Positions 1 through 4,199 of a DNA stretch of 5,108 nucleotides are shown one piece after another. The stretch's first letter is position 1, and every line of letters begins with the position of its first letter. Origin of the DNA: Parcubacteria group bacterium (GTDB taxonomy: Bacteria; Patescibacteriota; Minisyncoccia; UBA6257; JAAZHW01); contig JAAZHW010000029.1 of the NCBI GenBank assembly GCA_012510515.1, positions 1 through 5,108 on the forward strand, written 5' to 3'. The position numbers and the translations under genes are program-made. Under the pieces are notes generated by a model. That model was not told the origin of the DNA. It saw only the letters and a list, made by a program, of their open reading frames with translations, and ran no database searches.

Positions 1-290
1 GTATATAGATTGTCCAAACTTGCTTTTAATGTTGCCACTTCAGCTTTCAAATCCTCAATTGTTTTTGCATCGGAAGACTGGGTTTTTACGGGAGCAACTA
101 CATTTTGATTAGCTGTTTGCGGCTCTGAAATTGCATCGCTTGAGGTGGTATTTTGTGATTGCTTCTGGTCTTCAATTTGCTGATTTTTCGAGAACCACGA
201 TAAAGGATTCCACCACGCCGCGTAGATTTGACTTGGTGTTACGAACATGGTGAGAGTGAAAATGAACACGATCAAAATAATTTTTTTCAT
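1..290 (-). CDS. Secreted coiled-coil protein, N-terminal part (3' end outside window)
   Basis: An open frame from an ATG at 290 runs off the left edge after 96 codons. The N-terminus is a classic Sec signal peptide: two lysines after Met, a hydrophobic core (IILIVFIFTLTMFV, residues 4-17), then PSQIYA with a likely signal peptidase I cleavage after A24 or A25. The mature protein begins AWWNPLSWFSKNQQ, a Trp-rich start I associate with exported CPR proteins. Next comes a Gln/Ser/Thr-rich, low-complexity linker (about residues 34-76), then a heptad-like stretch IEDLKAEVATLKASLDNLY (78-96) that suggests a coiled coil. The start lies 5 bp after the stop of the XRE gene at 296, in the AATAATATG context seen elsewhere here, so the two are probably co-transcribed. 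No catalytic domain is visible. The function is unknown; a cell-envelope or extracellular role is inferred from the signal peptide only. Confidence 0.8.
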   Translation of the reverse strand, partial: MKKIILIVFIFTLTMFVTPSQIYAAWWNPLSWFSKNQQIEDQKQSQNTTSSDAISEPQTANQNVVAPVKTQSSDAKTIEDLKAEVATLKASLDNLY

Positions 291-295
291 ATTAT

Positions 296-502
296 TTAAC
301 TTATCAACTCATCAACGCTAATCTCAAGGGCTTTCGCGACCCTTTTTAAGGTTTCAAGTGTTGGGTTTTTATTTTCCCCCGTTTCCATTTTAATTAGGAT
401 ATTATTGGCGACATCAGCCAATCTCGCCAATTTTTCTTGCGAAAGCCTCTTGGCTTCCCGCAATTTCTTTACATTTTTTGAAAGGTTTTGATTACTTAAC
501 AT
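296..502 (-). CDS. Small XRE-family helix-turn-helix regulator (intact)
   Basis: The 68-residue protein consists almost entirely of one HTH_3/Cro-C1 domain: helix 1 KNVKKLREAKR (9-19), the HTH proper LSQEKLARLADVANNILIKME (20-40), then the conserved turn ENKNPTLETLKRVAKALEISVDEL (43-66) that closes the fold. There is no sensor or effector domain, so it should act as a dimeric DNA-binding repressor or activator like Cro or C proteins. It resembles the broken XRE gene at 2286-2486 in length and architecture. A promoter-like region and a perfect 15-bp palindrome lie directly upstream of its ATG, which suggests autoregulation. The secreted-protein gene starts 5 bp after its stop, so that gene is the obvious co-regulated partner. 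It could instead be the antitoxin-like half of a toxin-antitoxin pair, but the downstream protein has a signal peptide and does not look like a toxin. Confidence 0.88.
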   Translation of the reverse strand: MLSNQNLSKNVKKLREAKRLSQEKLARLADVANNILIKMETGENKNPTLETLKRVAKALEISVDELIS

Positions 503-506
503 AACT

Positions 507-521
507 TTAGTATAATACTAA
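507..521. promoter_or_regulatory. Perfect 15-bp palindrome, likely XRE operator
   Basis: TTAGTAT-A-ATACTAA is a perfect 7+1+7 inverted repeat. It overlaps the proposed -10 element and ends 5 bases from the start codon of the small XRE regulator at 296-502. Symmetric sites of 12-17 bp overlapping their own promoter are typical of Cro/C1-type autoregulators, so binding here would block RNA polymerase. That the XRE protein binds it is inferred from position and symmetry. A chance palindrome in AT-rich DNA is the main alternative. Confidence 0.55.
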
Positions 522-540
522 CATTAAATAGGGTATTCAA
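509..540 (-). promoter_or_regulatory. Probable promoter of the XRE/secreted-protein operon
   Basis: On the minus strand a TTGAAT -35 (535-540) is followed 17 bp later by TATTAT (512-517), with an overlapping alternative -10 TATACT (509-514). With the usual 6-8 bases to the start site, transcription would begin at about 502-506, at or within a few bases of the ATG at 502, so the mRNA may be leaderless or nearly so. No Shine-Dalgarno sequence is present, which agrees with this. The match is by eye. Confidence 0.5.
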
Positions 541-588
541 TTTATTGCTACTACCTAAATATTACACAATTATTTAAAAGAATTCAAA

Positions 589-670
589 CAAAATTCTTGG
601 CGGCGTATTTCGCTTTGCGAAATACGAAATTCGGTGGCGGCGGAAAGCGAGGGCGGGCAAAAATTCTTGG
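589..670. repeat. GC-rich palindromic repeat element with flanking direct repeats
   Basis: A GC-rich island sits in AT-rich surroundings. It contains a perfect hairpin, CGTATTTCGC (604-613), TTT loop, GCGAAATACG (617-626), followed by a purine/G-rich stretch to about 657. The segment is bracketed by near-identical direct repeats CAAAATTCTTGG (589-600) and CAAAAATTCTTGG (658-670). The layout resembles a REP- or MITE-like dispersed element, with the direct repeats as a possible insertion footprint. No T-run follows the hairpin on either strand, so it is not a standard intrinsic terminator. Whether other copies exist cannot be seen in this window. Confidence 0.5.
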
Positions 671-677
671 TAGACAT

Positions 678-842
678 TCACTCTCCAACCCCCTTCCTTC
701 GTCTAACGACATCTTCAGCAATGCGCGCACCGAATGATTGGCGATCGCCGGTGAAATAAACAAGCAAGCACGATTCTCTTTTCGCTTCAATCTGTTTTAT
801 TAATTCTTTTTGTTGTCGCTTTGTTTCTGAAATAGTTGAAAT
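678..842 (-). pseudogene. 5' fragment resembling an SDH/Clp-fold serine proteinase gene
   Basis: Read in the frame starting at 842, the minus strand gives a 54-codon open stretch ending in TGA at 678-680. Its central part, QQKELIKQIEAKRESCLLVY (codons 10-29) followed by FTGDRQSFGARIAEDVVR (30-47), looks like real protein. It resembles, from memory, the N-terminal region of SDH_sah/SppA-like Clp-fold serine proteinases, which carry a KIEEKR..VxxYxTGDR..ARIAxDVVR pattern before the catalytic domain. No catalytic Ser/Lys region follows: after codon 47 similarity stops and the frame runs into TGA and then the palindromic repeat. There is no ATG; the frame opens at ATT, after an in-frame TAA, 5 bases past the HNH stop. 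It is most likely the remnant of a third or fourth operon gene. A short unrelated ORF is possible. Confidence 0.5.
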
Positions 843-847
843 TTAAT

Positions 848-1447
848 TTATTTTTTCCAAACTATATGACCATTTATATTGTACTTTTCATAAGTTTCCA
901 AAACATCAGCACAAAATTTCATTAGCTCGTCATTCTTTTCGCTTTTGGCTAACTCATATAAGCGGATAAACATTTTCTTCCCAGTTTCTGTTTGTTTTAA
1001 ATTCTTCTTTATGAAATTGTGTTGAGAGCAAAGCGTCTGCCCATTTTCTATTGTTGCTTCACCACCAAGATCTTTTGGTTTGATGTGATCAATATGCAAA
1101 TCAACGCCATCTTTTTTGCCACGACCACAAATTACACATTTGTAGCCGTCTCTTTTTAGAATTGCCTCTTTTTGTGCCGGGGTAAAGTCTTCTAATTCTC
1201 TTTTGTACGCTTTTTCGGGATCATATTTATAAACTCCCTTAGCAATCTTGATTAGAAAGCCGCTCTGGGCCAAATGACGTATCATCCTGTCGGGATCGCG
1301 AAAAACTTTTCCTGTTCTCTTTTTATATGTCGCTACTACCCAATCCACAACTTCTGGATGTTTAATATCTCTGTTTGGGTTTTTCTTAAAGAACTCAATA
1401 ACGAGATCTTTTTGAACTTGATTATTTTTCTTGTTGTTCTTTGTCAT
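848..1447 (-). CDS. HNH endonuclease with N-terminal winged helix, probable Type II restriction enzyme
   Basis: This 199-residue protein probably cleaves double-stranded DNA as the restriction half of the neighbouring methyltransferase. Residues 11-75 (LVIEFFKKNP..KHPEVVDWV..DPDRMIRHLAQSGFLIKIAKGVYKY) read as a winged-helix DNA-binding domain. Residues 88-150 are an HNH nuclease: zinc-knuckle Cys104-x2-Cys107, LHIDHIKPKDLGG with Asp120/His121, Asn135 in IENGQTLC, and Cys140-x2-His143-Asn144. His121 is the likely general base, and C104/C107/C140/H143 the structural zinc site. The C-terminus (151-199) is a helical tail. The ATG lies 1 base after the methyltransferase stop (TAA-T-ATG), indicating translational coupling so that modification is made before restriction. 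All HNH residues appear present, so the enzyme should be active. It could be a homing-type or nicking HNH protein, but the tight pairing with a methyltransferase favours restriction. The cleavage site is not predictable here. Confidence 0.85.
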   Translation of the reverse strand: MTKNNKKNNQVQKDLVIEFFKKNPNRDIKHPEVVDWVVATYKKRTGKVFRDPDRMIRHLAQSGFLIKIAKGVYKYDPEKAYKRELEDFTPAQKEAILKRDGYKCVICGRGKKDGVDLHIDHIKPKDLGGEATIENGQTLCSQHNFIKKNLKQTETGKKMFIRLYELAKSEKNDELMKFCADVLETYEKYNINGHIVWKK

Positions 1448-1448
1448 A

Positions 1449-2276
1449 TTATTTCAATAAATTTCCTTGATTAACTTTAGCCTCTCGTATTAAGCGTTCT
1501 ACAGCTATATCACAATATTTTTTATCAATTTCAATTCCAATTCCTTTTCGACCGTGCAAATAGGATGCGATAAGCGTAGAGCCACTACCTAAAAATGGAT
1601 CTAGTACCGTATCGCCAACAAAACTAAATAACTTTATGCAACGCCTTGGCAATTCAATTGGAAATGGCGCAGGATGTCCGCCAGCCCCCTTCTTGCTTTG
1701 ACCGGCGAATGTCCAAATGCCATTTGTCCAATCCATAAACTCTTGTTTGGTGATGTCATTCATTTTGCTGCCGCTATTTTTTTTCCAATTATCTTTATAC
1801 AAAACTAAAATTAATTCTACCGGAGCAATAACATAAGGAGCGGAAGCAGACATAAACGAACCCCACGCGGTGCGACGTGATATATTGCCTTCGTTCCAAA
1901 TAATTGTTGAGTGATATTTCCAACCAATATCTTTTGCAATTTCTGTTATATCTGCACCAACTGATTTTTGGCCACCTTTATTTTTATCAAGGGGGATATT
2001 AAGCAAAAACCGACCTTCGCTTTTTGTAAGATCAAAACATTTTTTGATCCATTTTCTAGTAAATTCTAAATAATCTTCATATGACAAATCATCATTATGT
2101 GAATTGTAATGAATATCCACATTGTAAGGCGGCGAAGTAACAATTAAGTCAACAAAATTATTTGGGATTGCAGTGATCTTCAAAATATCTTCATTGTATA
2201 TCAAAATATTTTCTGCTTCAAAATACGGAGTATTAACAACTTTCGCCTTTGTATTTTTTGTCGTCGTATTCAACAT
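1449..2276 (-). CDS. Site-specific DNA methyltransferase, beta class (N4-cytosine or N6-adenine)
   Basis: This 275-residue enzyme transfers a methyl group from S-adenosylmethionine to an exocyclic amino group of DNA. The motif order defines the beta class: catalytic motif IV DLIVTSPPYN (43-52) comes first, followed by a central region (about 59-185) that includes the presumed target-recognition segment. Next are motif X HPAPFPIELP (201-210), motif I for cofactor binding VLDPFLGSGST (224-234), and motif II GIGIEIDKKYCDIA (246-259). SPPY is most often seen in N4-cytosine enzymes, but TSPPY also occurs in N6-adenine enzymes, so the methylated base is left open. It lies 9 bp after the XRE regulator and 1 bp before the HNH nuclease, forming a regulator-M-R operon. 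Motifs are complete and the length is normal, so it should be functional. An orphan methyltransferase is unlikely given the coupled nuclease. Confidence 0.92.
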   Translation of the reverse strand: MLNTTTKNTKAKVVNTPYFEAENILIYNEDILKITAIPNNFVDLIVTSPPYNVDIHYNSHNDDLSYEDYLEFTRKWIKKCFDLTKSEGRFLLNIPLDKNKGGQKSVGADITEIAKDIGWKYHSTIIWNEGNISRRTAWGSFMSASAPYVIAPVELILVLYKDNWKKNSGSKMNDITKQEFMDWTNGIWTFAGQSKKGAGGHPAPFPIELPRRCIKLFSFVGDTVLDPFLGSGSTLIASYLHGRKGIGIEIDKKYCDIAVERLIREAKVNQGNLLK

Positions 2277-2285
2277 ATTATTATT

Positions 2286-2486
2286 TTATTTAAATAACTC
2301 TGCAACCGACACACCAAGAGCTTTTGCGATTTTTTCCAGCGTCTCAACTGTTTAATTTGGATTTTCTCTAGTTTCAATCTTTACAACAGTATTTAAAGCA
2401 ATATCAGCCTCTTTTGATAGGCGATCTTGTGAAATTCCTTTTTTCTGTAGCAATTTGCGAATATTTTCGCTAACTGTATTTGCCAT
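2286..2486 (-). pseudogene. XRE/C-protein-like regulator with in-frame TAA at codon 45
   Basis: The frame begins at ATG 2486 and reads MANTVSENIRKLLQKKGISQ, then DRLSKEADIALNTVVKIETR and ENPN, then meets TAA at 2352-2354. It resumes in the same frame with TVETLEKIAKALGVSVAELFK and ends in TAA at 2286-2288. Ignoring the internal stop, it is a complete 66-residue HTH_3 protein, the size of restriction-modification controller (C) proteins. The first part holds helices 1-3 including the HTH; the part after the stop is the conserved helix 4-5 region needed for folding and dimerisation. A single C-to-T change (CAA Gln to TAA) would explain it. The flanks show no other decay, so the event is recent, or the base is an assembly or sequencing error. 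The methyltransferase starts 9 bp after the final stop; the early stop would uncouple translation from it. Confidence 0.82.
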
Positions 2487-2505
2487 ATTTACTTGCTCTT
2501 GATAA

Positions 2506-2530
2506 ACTATTATCTTATACTACTTATAGT
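2506..2530. promoter_or_regulatory. Tandem operator-like repeats upstream of the R-M operon
   Basis: Two adjacent 9-mers, TCTTATACT (2513-2521) and ACTTATAGT (2522-2530), match at 7 of 9 positions; the second has the ACT-N3-AGT symmetry known for C-protein boxes of restriction-modification systems (GACT-N3-AGTC). The whole 25 bp is also bounded by ACTAT and ATAGT inverted ends. It lies 20 bases upstream of the XRE start. Minus-strand -10-like hexamers fall inside it (GATAAT at 2509-2514, TATAAG at 2514-2519) without a convincing -35, which is common for activator-dependent C promoters. Binding by the downstream regulator is an inference. Confidence 0.45.
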
Positions 2531-2574
2531 GAGATGATTTATTCTCGCTTATTACAATGATAGCAAAAATTCCG

Positions 2575-2653
2575 CGAACAAGCAATATCAAAGGGAGCCG
2601 CCCGAGCTAAAGCGAAGTCCCACCACCCTGTTCGTCAGAACAAAGCCGAACAG
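2575..2653. repeat. GC-rich patch with alternative CGAACA/TGTTCG stems
   Basis: A GC-rich stretch lies between the R-M regulator and tRNA-Tyr. CTGTTCG (2628-2634) can pair with CGAACAG (2647-2653) across a 12-base loop, or its TGTTCG core can pair with CGAACA at 2575-2580. The two stems exclude each other. No T-run follows on the minus strand, so this is not a normal terminator. No ORF is seen. Its composition contrasts with both sides, like the patch at 601-657, and it may be another remnant of a dispersed element. Confidence 0.35.
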
Positions 2654-2695
2654 AAAAATGCACTTTCCCTTTTAGAAGAAAAAAAATCGGAAAGT
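2654..2695 (-). terminator. Possible intrinsic terminator after tRNA-Tyr
   Basis: On the minus strand, 7 bases past the encoded CCA, ACTTTCC (2689-2695) can pair with GGAAAGT (2662-2668) across a 20-base loop, and a run of five Ts follows (2654-2658). The position is right for ending the tRNA transcript before the restriction-modification operon. The stem is short and the loop long and T-rich, so the call is tentative. Confidence 0.35.
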
Positions 2696-2702
2696 TTAAT
2701 TT

Positions 2703-2789
2703 TGGTGGGCGGAGCAGGATTCGAACCTGCGGAGCCATGAAGGCGACGGTTTTACAGACCGTTGCAATTGACCACTCTGCCATCCGCCC
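2703..2789 (-). tRNA. tRNA-Tyr (anticodon GUA), CCA encoded
   Basis: The minus strand folds as a class II tRNA. The acceptor GGGCGGA (2783-2789) pairs with TCCGCCC (2707-2713). The D arm is GGCAGAGTGGTC-like. The anticodon stem ACGGT/ACCGT encloses loop CTGTAAA with anticodon GTA (2753-2755). A 15-base variable arm includes GCC-TTCAT-GGC, as expected for bacterial tRNA-Tyr, and the T arm is GCAGG-TTCGAAT-CCTGC. The discriminator is A at 2706 and the 3' CCA is encoded at 2703-2705. It reads UAU/UAC codons. It lies 64 bases after tRNA-Thr in the same orientation. Its 3' end marks the border with the restriction-modification module, a classic position for integration of mobile DNA. Confidence 0.97.
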
Positions 2790-2803
2790 AATATAATATA
2801 ATA

Positions 2804-2835
2804 TTGAATTATAAAAGTAATTTTTATTAATTCAA
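2804..2835 (-). promoter_or_regulatory. Promoter of tRNA-Tyr, overlapping a long inverted repeat
   Basis: On the minus strand TTGAAT (2830-2835) and a perfect TATAAT (2808-2813) are separated by 16 bp, placing the start site near 2801 and leaving about 11 bases of leader before the tRNA. The same segment is an inverted repeat: TTGAATTA (2804-2811) pairs with TAATTCAA (2828-2835), and inside it TAAAA (2812-2816) pairs with TTTTA (2822-2826). In a read-through transcript from tRNA-Thr this would form a spacer hairpin that could guide processing. Confidence 0.6.
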
Positions 2836-2853
2836 ACTCTATTTTCAATTTTG

Positions 2854-2925
2854 AGCCGACTCTCGGATTCGAACCGAGGACCTACTGTTTACAAAACAGT
2901 TGCTCTGCCGCTGAGCTAAGTCGGC
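2854..2925 (-). tRNA. tRNA-Thr (anticodon UGU), CCA not encoded
   Basis: The minus strand gives acceptor GCCGACT (2919-2925) pairing with AGTCGGC (2855-2861). The D arm is GCTCAGCGGCAGAGC. The anticodon stem ACTGT/ACAGT encloses loop TTTGTAA with anticodon TGT (2891-2893). The variable loop is 5 bases, and the T arm is CTCGG-TTCGAAT-CCGAG. The discriminator is T at 2854, followed by CAAAA, so CCA must be added by nucleotidyltransferase, unlike the neighbouring tRNA-Tyr. It decodes ACA and, by wobble, other ACN codons. It starts 30 bases after the stop of the membrane-protein gene and has no clear promoter of its own, so it may be made by read-through of the rpsB-tsf transcript. Confidence 0.97.
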
Positions 2926-2955
2926 GCATTACCAAAATATTTTTTTATTTTTAAA

Positions 2956-3531
2956 TTAATTTTTTATTTTTAATGATTTTTTAGAAGAGCTATTTTTTCT
3001 TTTTTGAGTATTTTTTTTATTTTCATTATTTTTAGATTCTATTAGAACATTAACTGGTTTTATTTCTTTATCACTTTCGTTTTGTTTGCTAATTAAATCT
3101 TCCTCTATACTCAATTCTTCTAAATTTAAATCATCTTTTATTGAATCAATATCTTCGGTTATTAATTGATTATCGTTGGTGTTTTGATCTATTAAAATTT
3201 GTTGATTTTTTATCTCTTCAACAAAAGAAGAATGTTCTTTTTCTTTTTCTTTTAATGAATTCAAATACTTTTGGAGAAAAATTTCGTTTTTCATCGTTAA
3301 AATATGAAGTCGACGTATTATTTTTTCTAAAAATTTTTCAAAACTTTCGTCAATTTTATCCCAAGGAATTTTCAAAAAGGTTTTTCCCATATGATTTTCT
3401 ATTTGAACGTCCAAAGTTTGATTTTTATCTAAATCTAAACCTTCAATAGATTGGGGAGTTTTACGAGCAACCAAAAAAATAATGGTTACCAAACCAAGAA
3501 AGAAAAATAATTGAGAAATAATAGCAAACAT
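2956..3531 (-). CDS. Membrane-anchored, coiled-coil-like protein of unknown function
   Basis: I do not recognise a named family. From the ATG at 3531 the protein has 191 residues: an N-terminal membrane segment (FAIISQLFFFLGLVTIIFLV, residues 2-21) followed by ARK, so the bulk is probably cytoplasmic. The middle (about 50-120) is a charged helical region with heptad-like spacing, then an acidic, Asp/Glu-rich stretch, and a very basic Lys/Asn/Ser-rich tail from about 165. An upstream in-frame ATG at 3564 would add 11 residues and overlap the end of tsf by 20 bp. I prefer 3531 because it lies 13 bp after the tsf stop and puts the membrane segment at the N-terminus. Neither start has a Shine-Dalgarno sequence. 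It sits in the rpsB-tsf operon, which hints at a conserved housekeeping context, but no function can be assigned. Confidence 0.75.
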   Translation of the reverse strand: MFAIISQLFFFLGLVTIIFLVARKTPQSIEGLDLDKNQTLDVQIENHMGKTFLKIPWDKIDESFEKFLEKIIRRLHILTMKNEIFLQKYLNSLKEKEKEHSSFVEEIKNQQILIDQNTNDNQLITEDIDSIKDDLNLEELSIEEDLISKQNESDKEIKPVNVLIESKNNENKKNTQKRKNSSSKKSLKIKN

Positions 3532-3544
3532 ATTTAAATTTGAA

Positions 3545-4126
3545 TTAAATTTCAAATCTAACAAAACGATTAATTTTAATATTCTCTCCTATCTTGGCAA
3601 TATATTCTTTTAAAACATCTTCAATAATTTGATCTTGATTTTTAATAAAGGGCTGTTTTGTTAGACAAACTTCTTGATACCATTTTTGCAATTTACCTTC
3701 TATAATTTGATTAATAATTTTTTCTGGCTTATTACTATCTTTTAATTCTGATTGATGAGCTTCTTTTTCTTTATTTATAATTTCTTCGGGAATATTATCA
3801 GGACTTACATAAATTGGTGACATTGCCGCTACTTGAAGAGCTAAATCATGAGCTAACTCTTTAAATAAAGGATTTTTAGCCACAAAATCAGTTTCACATC
3901 TTAAATCAATCAATACCCCTACCTTGCCATTCATATGAACATAAGCTTCAATTAAACCTGCTTTTGTTTCTCGACTTTCTTTTTTATCAGCAATAACCTG
4001 TCCTTTTTGTTTTAAAATTTCTTGAGCTTTTTCAAAATTACCTTTAGCTTCTTCTAAGGCATTGCGACAATCCATTATTGAAGCTCCGGTTAAATCTCTT
4101 AATTCTTTAACTTGTTTTAAATCCAT
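3545..4126 (-). CDS. tsf: Translation elongation factor Ts
   Basis: EF-Ts is the guanine-nucleotide exchange factor that releases GDP from EF-Tu during protein synthesis in the cytoplasm. The 193-residue protein starts with the UBA-like EF-Tu-binding domain (MDLKQVKELRDLTGASIMDC, residues 1-20, continuing to KQKGQVIADKK at 39-49). The core then carries the diagnostic exchange motif CETDFVAKNPLF (77-88), which pushes on the EF-Tu nucleotide site, followed by a single shortened core domain ending in NRFVRFEI. The KWYQEVCLTKQPFI segment (148-161) is the usual C-terminal signature. It is much shorter than the E. coli protein (about 280 residues) and matches the short form known from Thermus and many small-genome bacteria. 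It follows rpsB by 54 bp, the classic S2-EF-Ts order. No Shine-Dalgarno sequence precedes the ATG; the upstream 10 bases are only A and T. Confidence 0.97.
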   Translation of the reverse strand: MDLKQVKELRDLTGASIMDCRNALEEAKGNFEKAQEILKQKGQVIADKKESRETKAGLIEAYVHMNGKVGVLIDLRCETDFVAKNPLFKELAHDLALQVAAMSPIYVSPDNIPEEIINKEKEAHQSELKDSNKPEKIINQIIEGKLQKWYQEVCLTKQPFIKNQDQIIEDVLKEYIAKIGENIKINRFVRFEI

Positions 4127-4173
4127 AAATTTTATATTTATATAATTTTAAGTAATTATTGATTATACGACTA

Positions 4174-4199
4174 TAATTTTTTAATTAATTAAAAAATTA
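4174..4199. repeat. Perfect 26-bp A/T palindrome spanning the rpsB stop
   Basis: The 26 bases are a perfect palindrome without a spacer (arms TAATTTTTTAATT and its complement), made of A and T only, covering the last codons and stop of rpsB. In RNA it could form an 11-bp stem with a 4-base loop. No T-run follows, so it is not a typical terminator. It might be an mRNA stability or processing element between rpsB and tsf, or simply AT-rich chance. Confidence 0.45.

Noticed and set aside
633..657. Possible attachment-site copy of the tRNA-Tyr 3' end (GGTGG..GCGGA..)
   Set aside because: Only short G-rich blocks match GGTGGGCGGAGCAGG and gaps are needed; this is not better than chance for a GC-rich patch.
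678..680. UGA read as glycine (SR1/Gracilibacteria code)
   Set aside because: Reading through the TGA after the protease fragment leads into repeat-derived sequence with no family resemblance, and no other gene here needs an in-frame TGA.
584..790. Minus-strand 68-codon ORF with ATG
   Set aside because: It runs through the palindromic repeat and overlaps the protease-like fragment in another frame; its translation (Arg/Pro-rich, FRKAKYAAKNFV from the hairpin) has no protein-like character.
1274..1474. Plus-strand ORF antisense to the HNH nuclease
   Set aside because: It is a shadow of the well-supported minus-strand gene and has no recognisable domain.
2352..2354. Stop-codon reassignment (TAA read as an amino acid)
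   Set aside because: All intact genes with a visible end in the window terminate at TAA, so reading through it here alone is improbable; a nonsense change or sequence error is simpler.
2173..2355. Plus-strand ORF antisense to the methyltransferase start and regulator
   Set aside because: It is hydrophobic only because it is the complement of AT-rich coding DNA; both minus-strand genes are clearly real.
2628..2653. Hairpin CTGTTCG/CGAACAG as terminator
   Set aside because: On the minus strand it is followed by GGTGGTGGGA, not a T-run; on the plus strand there is no gene to terminate.
3141..3449. Plus-strand 102-codon ORF, Phe/Leu-rich
   Set aside because: It is antisense to the Lys/Glu-rich helical part of the membrane-anchored protein; AAA/GAA codons read backwards give Phe/Leu.
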